Below are positions 10,236 to 20,314 of a stretch of 64,000 nucleotides of DNA, piece after piece. Source of the DNA: Lunularia cruciata (taxonomy: Eukaryota > Streptophyta > Marchantiopsida > Lunulariales > Lunulariaceae); NCBI GenBank assembly GCA_948567375.1, contig OX419756.1, positions 30,730,552 through 30,794,551 of the forward strand, in the 5' to 3' direction. Under the pieces are notes generated by a model. That model was not told where the DNA came from. It saw nothing but the letters and a program-made list of their open reading frames with translations, and searched no databases. The first letter of the stretch is position 1. Each line of letters starts with the position of its first letter. The translations under genes and the position numbers were made by a program.

Positions 10236-11981
10236 GATGTGCTTGATAGGTATCACCACTTGGACACTTGTGAGCCTTGTGCCTATTGAGACAATTTAGG
10301 CACATGTTGGGGGTGATGGACCGAGTGGACATGGTATTCTTGGGACACAACTAGTAGCTACTAGGGAGAGTGGTCTACTTGGAGTCCATCCAAGTGAGTG
10401 TGGGCTACTTGGATTACACCCTTGGTCCACTTGGGATGCAGCTAGAGGATGTGTGGAGTTGGCAGCCAGAGTGGAGGGAGTTTTCCACACAGAGGTTGGG
10501 ACTTCTAGTGGTTGGGAGTATGACACTTTTGCTCCCAAGGGCTCAATGTAGCAGCCAGTCAATACGTCCTCCACTCCTACGATAGTTATAGAGGATATTT
10601 GGGAGCCAGATCTTGGACCCAAGCTTACTGGAGAGGAAAGACGGAGGGACCTGGTATTCAACTTGAGCTAACTAGCAATACACCAGTTTTCCGACGTCCT
10701 TATCAATATAGTGATATGGAGAGGACATTGATTTAGAGCTGGAGAAGTGACCTTTTTGAGGTTGGATTGGTGGAGATTTCACATGGAGAGTATGCATCAG
10801 CAACAATGATGCCAGCCAAGAAGGATATGCATGGAAACTACACAAATAGGCAGATGTGTGGAGATTATCGTCCTATCAACCGATAGATCAGGGCTGATTG
10901 GTATGCCATACCTACACTAGAGGAGATTTTTTATGCAATTGGGCATGCAAAGGTCTTCAGTACTTTGGATATTCAAGCGGGATGTCATCAATTGCCGATC
11001 GAGGAGGAGGATAAGTCCAAGACAACATTTTGGGCTATTGATCCTCACGGTAAGGATGTGTTATATTAGTGGAGGTTCTTACTATTTGGGTAAAAGAACG
11101 CTCTTGCTGAGTTCCAGAGTGTCATATATAGAATCCTAGCTGGATTGGATTTTGCTTGGTGCTATATTGATGACATTTTGGTCTATAGCACTACTATGGA
11201 GGAGCATGAGAGACAATTGTTGGAGGTGTTTGAGAGGTTGAGATCTCATGGACTCAAATTACATCCCGGGAAGTGTAGGTTCCTCCATAAGCAGGTTGAG
11301 TATTTGGGTCACACCATCTACCCTGGAGGACTTGGTGTTTAGCAGACCAAGGTGGGGGCTATTGCATGTATTCCTTGGCCTATGGATGTGAGCAAAGTGC
11401 GAGCATTCTTTGGGTTGGCAAACTTCTATAGCCACTATGTTAGAGGATTTAGTGCCATTGCCAAGGCCTTGAAAAAGCTAACCAAGCTTACAAAAGAGTG
11501 GTGTTAGGGAGATGAGCAGGAGAGAGCTTTTGTAGAGCTCGAAGAGAGGTTGACATCTGCTCCTATTTTGAGGAAACCGATCAAAGGATGACCATTTCAC
11601 GTTCACACTGATTGGACTATGTTGGGGCTTGGAGCGGTGCTCACCCAGCATGATGATGAGGAGAAGGAGTTTGTAGTGGCATATGCTAGTCACTCCAACA
11701 ATTCAGCGGAGGTGAAGTATAGTTCATATGCGAGAGAGTGCTTGGCAGTAGTTTGGGTAGTAGTACATTTCCAATGCTACCTATTTGGTAACCCCTTCAC
11801 TCTCATCATTGATCATCATCCGCTGAAGTGGTTGATGGAGTCCGACAAGCTTTCAGGGAAGCTTGCACAATGGGCTCTGATTTTACAAGAGTATGATTAC
11901 ACAATTATTCACAGACCTAGAGTGGTGAACCATGATGGAAATGGGTTGAGTAGAAACCTATGTCCCAGCCAACAGGAACAG
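10236..11981 (+). pseudogene. pol: Gyp-Ma reverse transcriptase and RNase H, broken
   Basis: After a degenerate linker (10236-10690), the RT domain begins near FRRPYQYSDMERTLI (about 10690). Recognisable RT blocks are AKKDMHGNY, MCGDYRPINR, AIPTLEEIF and the catalytic YIDDILVYS (about 11164-11190), which is intact. The thumb follows (LKLHPGKCRFLHKQVEYLGH), then RNase H (HTDWTMLGLGAVLTQHD near 11608, and CYLFGNPFTL). The domain stops at GLSRNLCPSQQEQ, where CC-3 is inserted. In-frame stops occur near 10732, 10885, 11068, 11092 and 11341. The element would have copied its RNA with a tRNA primer. Confidence 0.8.
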
Positions 11982-12604
11982 TGTGGTGCCCACATTTTTT
12001 TCAAAATAAAGAAGAAGAAGTGTATAGAGAAGTCAGATTGCGCCTGTATGGCCGAAGAAGGCAAAGAAAAGAGTCTTCGGGATGAAACCCGAAGTAAAGT
12101 GACTTCGGGTTATAAGGCAAAGTACTCAGAAATGCCATGTCAGCAAACAACCCAAAGTAAGGAGTCTTTGTATTGGGGGGAGCTCAACCCGAGGTGAAGT
12201 CTGTCTAACAACCTTTCGTCGGGGCAAGAAATTCAAGAAGGGACCGTTCAAAAACCGGCAACCCATACGCACAAAGTATGATTGACAATGATAGGTGCAT
12301 GCAAGAGGTGTGATTTCTTGGTAGAAACTCGAAGTGAAGAAAGACAAAGTAAGCGCAACTCTTTAAAAATTGAGCTCACGACAAAGCAATGTCGAGTAAT
12401 TTTCCTTTGCCGTTGAGAAGTCGTCCTGCAGGTGATCGTAGTAAGGGAAATAGAGTTGGAGGCATGCTAGTGTGTAAAGGAGAAGTCGCAAGAGTGAAAC
12501 CGAGAGACAATGAGAAAGCAGGAGAGATGGGAGGAGGAAAGAAGAACTCCAAATTTGCAATGAGGAATCATGCAATTTGGAGGTTAGATGTGATTGCGAG
12601 GATC
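11982..12604 (+). pseudogene. CC-3 5' region and N-terminal codons
   Basis: The first 400 bp are non-coding and 80-90% alike by eye to CC-4. A weak TATA-like CTCTTTAAAAATTG lies near 12359, then an ATG at 12389 starting MSSNFPLPLRSR. This begins a basic N-terminus (AGDRSKGNRVGG, then EMGGGKKNSKFAMRNHAIW) that is interrupted at 12604 by Gyp-Aa and continues at 24011. The ATG lies only about 30 bp after the TATA-like box, about where transcription would start, so that box may not be the true promoter of this ORF. Confidence 0.6.
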
Positions 12605-13296
12605 TGTAACACCCATTTGTGCATGTGTGTGGTATTGTGATATTTAGCTTGGTATTACAAGTACTTGAGAGATATTATTTATATAGAGATAAAGGATGGC
12701 TCTATATTAGTCATGGTTAGCTAAAGTTAGTCATAGCTAAGATAGAGGGGACCTTACTTTAGAGGAAGTAGAAAAAATGAGCACCACTATTTTGGATTTT
12801 AGTGTGTTGACTTGGTATTATTCCCAGGTGTTTGGCTTTGAGGAAAGAGTTGAGAACTCTTGGGCCCTCAAGCCTTTTTGTTTTGGATTCTTCTTTAGTC
12901 CAAGGATAGCCCATGTGAAAGAATCCTGGACTTAGTGGTTGAGTCAAGATAAGACCACATGCTAAGGGGAATATGCCCATGTGAATGGATATTCCTTGCT
13001 ACTTTTTCACTTTACTTGACTTTTAGTTTAGTAACTTGAGTTACTACGGTAATTAGTAAATTTGGTACGTAACTATTTCACAAGTATATAAACAAGGGGT
13101 GAGGAGGTACTCAACATCCTTTCATTTGCAACTATCTCTCTCTCATTGAGTTCTCTAGTGAGCAATGTCTTGAGTCTTGGAGTGTTAGCCTTGGAGGAGT
13201 ATGATGGAGTTTGGGTTCCTTGCCTTCTTAGTCCATGGTGCGCTACCATAATAGCCATCAGAGGTTCATCCTGAGTGAGAGACAAGCCGGCTCACA
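12605..13296 (+). repeat. Gyp-Aa 5' LTR
   Basis: TGTAACACCC...CCGGCTCACA, 692 bp, paired with 23319-24010. A TATA box (AGTATATAAACAAGG, about 13084-13098) is placed so that transcription would start near 13115. The sequence after it (CATTTGCAACTATCTCTCTCTC) is pyrimidine-rich, as is common in leaders. A second AT-rich TATATAGAG lies near 12675. Confidence 0.9.
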
Positions 13297-13300
13297 TTTT

Positions 13301-13316
13301 TGGTTCCGTTGCCAAG
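13301..13316 (+). other. Gyp-Aa primer-binding site
   Basis: TGGTTCCGTTGCCAAG starts four bases after the LTR end. The Gyp-Ab version, TGGTTCCGTTGCCGGGA, resembles the complement of plant tRNA-Asp 3' ends (TGGCGCCGTTGCCGGGG) except for two bases, an arrangement typical of Athila/Tat-type gypsy elements. Primer identity is inferred. Confidence 0.55.
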
Positions 13317-13337
13317 ACCTCTCTAGAAGGCAAGATA

Positions 13338-14581
13338 ATGTTCCGCGTTCAATTCTACATTAGGCAAAAGGAGGCTATGAGAGCTCACTTGGAGAGAACA
13401 TTAGGAGAGGAGAGGGCTGAACTTATGTTAGAGAACCAAGATCCATTTGTATACCCTGTAGTTCATTATGATGTCTTTGAGGTGATTTTGTATATCTTGT
13501 ACATATGAGAGGAATTGGAGAGATTGTGTGAGGTGGATTGCAGATTTTGGGGATTAAGGTGATTTTGGGCAAAATCTCAAGTTTGAGATCTAGACTTGAA
13601 ATATCTACACATGATAGCTTGGGTTATTTTTCAGTTAGCACACTTGAAATTATTGTGAGAGCTATTATGCGCACTGGGCTAGAATTTTTGAAAGTTGATA
13701 GGGGAAAGTGCTCCCGCAATTGCATGCTCTCTAGAAAATTGTACAAAGTCTGCCATTTCTTCAATTTTCATTGAATTGTCCTGGGCATTGTATCCTACCT
13801 GCTGCCACAAAAATTAGAGAGAGATCGTTCTTGCATAGGGAGTTATGAGTTTTTGAAGTGAGGGGGGTGGTTTTGAGACCAAATCTGAAATGTGTGCTGA
13901 ATAGAAAGGTTTCTAGGCCAAATGGCCCAATGAAAAGATCTGAAATTTTGCAAAGAGGGACACCCTTGAGTTTTGATTGAGTGGGAAAAATTTCAGAGGA
14001 TTGTGACATTGTGAGGAAGGGTCAATTCTACAGAGTGGAGATTTCATGAATGAGGAGTTTGAGATCAACAAAAAGCATGTTTGAGTGTTTAGATTCATCT
14101 TGGGAACATGGAGGGTCATCAAGAGTGGAAATTGAGATTATGCAAGGTTCCCCAAGGGTTTTAGGTGATTGTAGGGGTGGATTTGAGGAAAAGAGAGTTT
14201 ACAATAGAATTTGAAGAGAGTGTTGAGAGGATCCAAAAACCTACACCACTTGGAGGAAAGAGTGAGTCTAAGTGCTTTCTATGTAGAGAGAAGAGACATA
14301 AGGCAAGTTCATGTCCATTGACCTTTGAGAGCAAGAGATTGAGGGAAAGGAGAGGCTTAATTGACTTGGGTTTGCATGTTGGACCTTCTTCACCAAGATT
14401 AGGAGAGAGAAGATCTAAGACCAAGGAGTTGTGTGAGGTTTGTGGAGTTGAAGGACTTCCAAAAGGACATGAGTGTAGTGGAGTAAAAGCACTTTTGGAG
14501 ACTTTGGTGAAGGATCTTGGAGAGAGTCTTAGTACAACTACAAAAATACTACCACCTTCATCAGCTAGTTCTCAAGATTAG
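13338..14581 (+). pseudogene. Gyp-Aa extra 5' ORF(s) with zinc-knuckle protein, broken
   Basis: Between primer site and gag lie two coding pieces conserved in Gyp-Ab. Piece 1 (13338-13508) encodes MFRVQFYIRQKEAMRAH, then PFVYPVVHYDVFEV. Piece 2 (14106-14581) contains the CCHC-like CFLCREKRHKASSCP (CFLCGEKGHKASSCP in Gyp-Ab), then CEVCGVEGLPKGHEC, a second Cys/His cluster. In this copy a TAG interrupts piece 2 near 14161. This is not the gag nucleocapsid: gag has its own knuckle near 15640. It may be an RNA-binding accessory protein; the family is not recognised. Confidence 0.55.
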
Positions 14582-14815
14582 TGATGGAGATAATCTTTCA
14601 ACTTATGGATAAACTATCCATGAGAGTAGATTAATATGCACTCTAGGATTTGATGTTGCTATAGAAATCTTGGAGCAACCTGAACCTTTTGTGTTCCCTA
14701 GAGTGGATTATTCTCAGATGGTGTTAGTCATGTATATACTCTATTAGTAATAGAGTGAGAGAAAAGAAAAGAGAAAAAAAAAATTAAGAGAAAAGAAAGA
14801 TAGTGAGGGGTTAAG

Positions 14816-16533
14816 ATGGGGAAACTTCCGGTTTTCTTTGGCAAGGATGGAGAAGATGTGGAGGCCTTTGTGAGAGACTTCAAGAGAGCTTGCATAGGAA
14901 ACAATGAGAGGAGGAAGAATGAGTGGGCCTCATTATTACCAGATTTCTTTGAGGATGCAGCACTTACATGGTATGAGTCAGAATACCAAAAGAGAGAGAG
15001 GAGAGAGGGGGAAGAGGAGTCTTGGGAGACTTTGACTTCAGCACTCATTGAGAACTTTCTTCCTGATGAGAGTTATGAGAGATTGATGAGTGAGGTTACA
15101 TTTCTCAAGCAAGGAGATGGAGAGAAAGTGAGGGTCTATGTGGAAAGAGTGGAAAACTTAGAGTCCAGATTTTGCATAGTGTTGAGGAAGGGTGGGGATG
15201 ATGTGGAGACTACAATGATTGGCATAGGAGCCATGCTCACCAAGAATTTTGTGGGAGGGTTGAGACCACAAATTAGAAGCAAGGTGAGATATGAGAAACC
15301 TTCTTCCAAGGTTGAAGCTATCAAGATTGCAATTCGTATAGAGGAGAGTTTGGAAGGAGATGAGAGTGATTTTGGTGGTGGTGGTGATTACAAGTATGGT
15401 GGAACTTCTGATACTTTGGTGGCAAGGATTGCACCACAAGTAGTGGTTGCTCCAGTTCTTGCACCTCCACCAAAAGATCCACTTCAAACCATCACAGAAT
15501 AACTTGCGGATCTCAAGATCAATGTGGTGCAACTATGGGAGAAGAGAGAGGTGGATCAGAATGTAGGGAGAGGGCCTAGGAGTTATGGAAACTATCCATA
15601 TAGAGGAGGCCAACTAACCAACAATTTCAATGATAGAAATTGTTTTGGTTGTGTAGGAAGAGGCCATATCCAAAGGAATTGCCCAAATTCCACTTACCAT
15701 GGAGGAAGGGGTTATGAGGGAGCCAATAGAGGGAAAGAGGGAGGTAGTGAAACCCAAGTGGCTCCTAATCCCAACAAAGGTTAGGGAATAGCATCCATAG
15801 ATATGGTTGAGATCAAGTATGAAAAGAGAGAGTGCTCAAACTCCAAGGGTCTTAATTTGGAGCTTTTGGCACAAGAGAAGAAGCGAGCTCGTTTTGCAGA
15901 GGATGTTCACTCTTCTCAAGGATTCACTCCAAGCAAGGATACTCATTTGTCTACTAGGAGCACTCGCACCTCAACACCATTAACAACAAAGACTCCAAGG
16001 AAGAAGTTGGGGATGGAGGACTTCTTCATCTCAAAGCAACAATGGAACTACAATGTGTTGGAGCATGTTGGTAGTCACAACGCTAACATCACAGTGGGCC
16101 AATTAATTGCTTTGAACCCTACCTTGAGAAAGGAGCTTAGAGGTGGTTTGAGTTCTACAAGGAGCAAGAGGAAGGAGAAGGCAAAAGTTCCAGTATCAAT
16201 GGGGGTGGTGGATGCTAAGCCAACACCATGGGAGGCTTGTGAATATGCCTCCAAGATTGATGTGAGAGTGAATGGTCACAACATCAAGGATGCATTGGTT
16301 GATGGAGGATCAGCAGTAAATGCCATGTCAGAAAGGTTGATGAAGAAGTTGGGTATGATACCCTCAAGACCTTCAACATTTGTGGTGAGCATGGCAAACA
16401 AGCAACAAGTTTGACCAGTAGGGGTGATGGATAAAGTGGTAATTTCAGTTATGGGAGTTCAAAATCTCATGACTTTCCAAGTCTTGAAGGATTCAAGCTA
16501 TGACTTACTCACTGGGAGGCCATGGTTCAGAGC
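14816..16533 (+). pseudogene. gag: Gyp-Aa gag and protease, N-terminal part of gag-pol
   Basis: It starts ATG at 14816 (MGKLPVFFGKDGEDVEAF). Gag includes the WYESEYQKRERREGEEESWE core and a zinc knuckle CFGCVGRGHIQRNCP (third Cys/Gly position changed from GGR in Gyp-Ab). TAA at 15500-15502 and TAG at 15782 break the frame; another stop is near 16412. The protease motif reads ALVDGGSAVNAMSE (near 16290), with Asp-Gly-Gly in place of the usual Asp-Ser/Thr-Gly, the same as in intact Gyp-Ab. The frame ends at GRPWFRA, where CC-4 is inserted (5-bp duplication AGAGC at 16529-16533, ACAGC at 20315-20319). Confidence 0.85.
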
Positions 16534-16909
16534 TGTGGTGCCCACATTTTTTGTTTTTTTCAAAATAAAGGAGAAGAAGTGTATAAAGAAGTCGGATTGC
16601 GTCTGTATGGCCAAAGAAGGCGAAGAAAATTGTCTTCAGGATGAAACCCGAAGTAAAGTGACTTCAGGTCATAAGGCAAAGTACTCGGAAATGTTGTCTC
16701 AGCATACAATACGAAGTAACTTGTCTTTGGATCGGGGGGAGCTCAACCCAAGGCGAAGACAGTCTAACAACCTTTCGTCGGGGCAAGAAATTCAAGAAGG
16801 GGCCGTTTCAAAACTGGCGGCTCAAACACGCAAAGGTTGATTGACAGTGACAGGTGCATGCCGGAGGTGTGATTTCTCAGTAGAAACTCGAAGTGACAGA
16901 AGATGAAGA

Positions 16910-16930
16910 AGTGCAACTCTATAAAAAATT
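16910..16930 (+). promoter_or_regulatory. TATA box upstream of CC-4 ORF
   Basis: CTCTATAAAAAATTG at about 16916-16930 is a good plant TATA box. The first ATG (16948) is only about 25 bp downstream, so transcripts from this box would start at or after that ATG. Either the box serves a shorter protein or transcription starts upstream. CC-3 has a weaker version, CTCTTTAAAAATTG. Confidence 0.45.
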
Positions 16931-16947
16931 GAAACTACAACGACGAA

Positions 16948-19518
16948 ATGTCGAGCAATTTTCCTTTGCCGTTGAGGAGTCGTCTTGCAGGTGATCGGGG
17001 AAAGGGAAATAGAGTTGGACTCGTGTTAGTGCGCAAGGGAGAAGTCGCGAGAGAGAAATCAAGAGACAGTAAGAAAGCAAAAGAGATGGGAGGAGGGAAG
17101 AAGAACTCTGAATTTGCAGTGAGAAATCATGCAATTTGGTGATTAGATGTAGTAGCGAGGATCGAAGTCTTGAGCTGACTTCGGATCACTTTTCTGGCAT
17201 GGAACTGGAACGTAAGTTTTCCAGGATTCATGATAGAAATCATTGAGAGTAAATGTCTCGATGGTCCCGAGGAAGAAGGGAAGAGAGGAAATCCGGCTTG
17301 TTGGACAGAGTCAGATTGGAGACTCGTACTCGGGAAGGAGGCGGGTTCAAAGCAGGGAGCCACGTTCTTGGGGAAAGGAGAGATAGCCCAAGAAACACAA
17401 GAGGTGAGAGATGCCTTCTTGTCGAAGAGAACGAAGAATGGGTACAAAGTGGAGAGCTACAAAGACCCTATGAGGAGAGGAATTGTGAGTGCACTAATGG
17501 CCATCCTGAAGCCGGAGAGAACCACTTATGTGATGAAACACCAAGCGGTGTTCTTTCACAAGTTATTTGCAGGAGAACCGATCAACTAAGCAAGGTGTTT
17601 TCACAGGAGAACAAGGCAAATGGTATGGAATCTGCGGGACAAGTCGCCTCCACACTACATCGTACCATTTGTAGCACATTTCTACCTCGGGTTGAATTTG
17701 CTCAATTTGGCGGAGCGCAATAGAATGGTATCTCATTTCCATCCTGACTTGAGAAGAGACGTCGACGTGGAGGAGCAGCAATACATTCTCCAAATTTGGA
17801 GCACGGATGACTACTACATGAAGACATGGAAAAATATGGAGGTCGTTGTAAGTACCTCGACGAAGAAGAGAACTCGGCAAGCAGAAGCCGAAGAAAACAA
17901 GAAACCTTGAAAGATGCAGAAAAATAACTTGAGGCGAGGAATGGTGGTGATTGAGTCAGAAGATGAAGACTCATAAGGCGAAGCTGAGCTCAAGACGGAG
18001 GACTTGGAACGTGAGGAGGAACCTGAGCTGACACTGCAGAGTGGAGAGACAAGCAGTGACAGTGAAGACAGTGGAGAAATGACCTCGGCACCAGCGGCTG
18101 AAGAATACAAAGAAGAAGTGCAAGCCGAAGTAGAAGCCGAAGACAATGCGGCGCTGGAAGATGAAGTACCGGTGCTCAAGGAGAAGAAGATTGCAGTACA
18201 GCGAGGAGTTTGCTCAAGACGTAAGGCGAAGTGTGAAGCAGGGCCGAGTAGAGTGAAGGAAGAGGTAGAAGAAAGCTCGGGCAGTGAGGCATCAATTCCG
18301 ATACGAAGACTCCAGAGAAGAAGGCGAGTATCGGGAGAACACAAAGAAAGAAGAGAGACCACTCCGCGGGAGGAAGAAGTTGCCAGTAATGGAGTAGATT
18401 ACTTGCAAGAAGTAGTGTGCCCGCTGTTGGTGAAGTTGGAACAGAAGAAGAAGGAGATGCAGTCTACTTGTCCAGAGGTAAAGACTATTTTGCAGGTCTT
18501 ATCAAGATTAGAAGAAGAGAACTCGGAGTTGAAGAAGCGTGTAACCCGAGGTGAGGAGGAGAGAGAAGTACTGCAAGCGGAAGCAGTAGAGAGAAGTCAA
18601 GTAATCGAAGACCTGAAGAGAGAAGTGAGTTATTGAGAGGATCTTGCGAGGAAGAGTGACATCGCAAGGGAGAGACAAGTAGCTGAATTTGAAATCTTGA
18701 AGCAGCAGTTTTCTGATTCAAGAGTAGAGCTTATCCATGCTATGGCAAGGGTAGCATCAAAGGATCAAGAGCTCGATCGAGTGATGGAGAGTATGGAGGA
18801 GAAGAAGCAACTCTGGCAAAGAGAGTTGTCTGTGCGGTATAGAGAAGAAGAGAGATTACGAGAATTACTTCGTAATCAGGAAGAGAAAATCGTACAGAAG
18901 GAGAAAGAGAAGGAAGCGGTGAAGGCCAAGTTCAAAGAAGAGTTGGCGATGTACAGAGAGGAATGGCTTGCAGATCAGGAACAAGAACAAAAGACAAGAT
19001 TGGAGCCATTGAAGGAAATAGTCCTCAGAGTAAACTCAATGTTAAGTACAAAAGCCAACGTTCGAATTGAAGAAGCACGACTGCACGAGTTGAAGTTGTT
19101 GGTGCAGGAGACGAGGCGAAGACAAGCAAACGATACTGATTTGAATGCCTTGTTAATTAGTCTCAGAACTCGTGTAGACAGAAAGGTTTTAGAGGTAGAG
19201 GATAACATCTCAATTAGATTAGACTTAGTAAGAATAGAGTTAGAAAAGCTTCGGCAGGATGTTAAGGCAAAACCCGAAGTAGATAAAATAGGAATCCAAA
19301 TGTCTTCGGAGTTGCCCTGAGAGACATTAAGAAGAGTGGGTAGAAAGATGAAGAGTTAGATAGACTACCCACTAGTGCAATTTCAGATCCGGAAAGAGAA
19401 TTGTTGGATCTGATCGAAGAAGTAGGAGATGTGAAACCCAAGGAAAAGATAGTAGGAAGAAAGATTACTTTGGGTTCCGGTTTGAAAGCCAAGGAAGAAG
19501 TCGACATTGGATCGGATT
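16948..19518 (+). pseudogene. CC-4 coiled-coil protein ORF (~857 codons), several stops
   Basis: One frame from ATG 16948 to near 19518, broken by nonsense changes at about 17140, 17587, 17908, 17974, 18634 and 19318, with a frame slip after 19320. Residues 1-65 are basic (MSSNFPLPLRSR). About 95-300 form an aromatic helical domain (KPERTTYVMKHQAVFFHKLF, then PHYIVPFVAHFYLGLNLLNL). About 310-430 are acidic, rich in Glu, Ser and Asp. About 430-770 form a coiled coil (LEEENSELKKRVTRGEEERE). The C-terminus reads DIGSD. No catalytic motif or zinc finger is seen. Function unknown; a structural, gag-like or host-interacting role would be speculation. Confidence 0.75.
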
Positions 19519-20314
19519 AGTAACCAATTTGAGATTTGAAGGGGTAGATATGAAGAGGTGCATTGTCATTTCGGATCTGCAGGTTAGAACAGTTGTTGTA
19601 GAACAGTATAGTTTGTTAGAACTGTTGATTGCTTCACTATTTAAGAGTGGCATTCGCAGGAAAATGTTGTTCAGTGCTCATTATTTATGAGAATAGATAA
19701 AGCAAAGTGTTGTGAAGTAGTGCTCGTCGCTTGAGCTTGATTCCGAGTATCAATTTTGCAATTGTGTTTGTGAATGTTTGGAGAAATTCAAAGTGCAAGT
19801 CAGAGTGCTTGTTGGATGTTGGATTCCACAGCCTTGATCTTCATTCTGTGTGTTTGATCCTGAGTGAAGTGCAATCGAAGCAATGCCTTGACAGATCTGA
19901 GAGGAATTGTAGTGTTGGTAGTATTCTGCATTTGTGAGTGCAGTGCGAGGTTGATGTGAAGCAATTTTGATCGAGGAAGTTGTGCCTTCAGTGGAGGGGT
20001 GGAACACAATTCTAAGACAAAGTCATTTTGCAATGAAGCGCCATTTTCGGGAGAGCCTGAATCATCACAATCAAGATTGTTTGGAAAGATTTGATGGAGT
20101 TGTGATTATGGAGTGTTAATTTGTGACAAGACTGCGAGTCAGTGCTTGTTACTCTCTTCTGGGTGTGGTTTCTACCTGAGAGACTAAAGAAGAACTCAAG
20201 AAGAACTGAAATTGTTACTTTGCTTTGTATTTGGACATTTCTTACTCGTATCTCTGCGGGAACGAACTTTACTTACCCGATTACCGCAAAAGTGATATTT
20301 GCCGGGTTGTCACA
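19519..20314 (+). other. CC-4 3' non-coding region with LTR-like promoter/poly(A) signals
   Basis: About 790 bp with CACTATTTAAGAGTGG near 19634-19650 and GAGAATAGATAAAGC near 19689-19703, then about 600 bp to the terminal GTTGTCACA. This part is strongly conserved in CC-1 and CC-3. If the element is a solo LTR, the TATA-like box would mark the U3/R boundary and the last 600 bp would be U5. Confidence 0.5.

Larger units (their letters stand above)
5016..11981 (+). mobile_element. Gyp-Ma: Ty3/gypsy element with methyltransferase domain, 5' part
   Basis: Degenerate Ty3/gypsy element. Order: 5' LTR (5016-5479), leader, gag with CCHC knuckles, protease, C5-methyltransferase-like domain, RT, RNase H. 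At 11981 it is interrupted by CC-3, flanked by the 5-bp duplication AACAG (11977-11981 and 27187-27191). It resumes at 27187 for 351 bp and is then cut off at 27537 by the inverted Gyp-Ab; its integrase and 3' LTR are absent. Gyp-Mb (44619-54030, minus) is a second copy in the same order, which confirms the structure. Many stops and frameshifts show that it is dead. Confidence 0.85.
16534..20314 (+). mobile_element. CC-4: complete, uninterrupted CC element
   Basis: Reference copy of the CC family: 3781 bp from TGTGGTGCCCACA to GGGTTGTCACA, inserted in Gyp-Aa gag-pol. The empty site is seen in Gyp-Ab (GRPWLRA followed directly by ARTTDRW), which proves the exact ends. Layout: about 410 bp 5' non-coding, an 857-codon frame (16948-19518), then about 790 bp 3' non-coding with a TATA-like box and poly(A) signal. 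Ends are TG...CA with a 5-bp duplication (one mismatch). There is no internal gag/pol and no long terminal repeat pair. Confidence 0.85.

Noticed and set aside
11977-12000. RNase H of Gyp-Ma appearing to be fused in frame to new protein (GAHIFFKIKKKK...)
   Set aside because: The extra residues are the 5' end of CC-3 read through; a 5-bp AACAG duplication marks the insertion at 11981/11982.
16531-16840. Gyp-Aa protease region appearing to continue into a novel 100-residue tail
   Set aside because: The tail is the translated 5' end of CC-4; Gyp-Ab shows the uninterrupted reading GRPWLRAARTTDRW.
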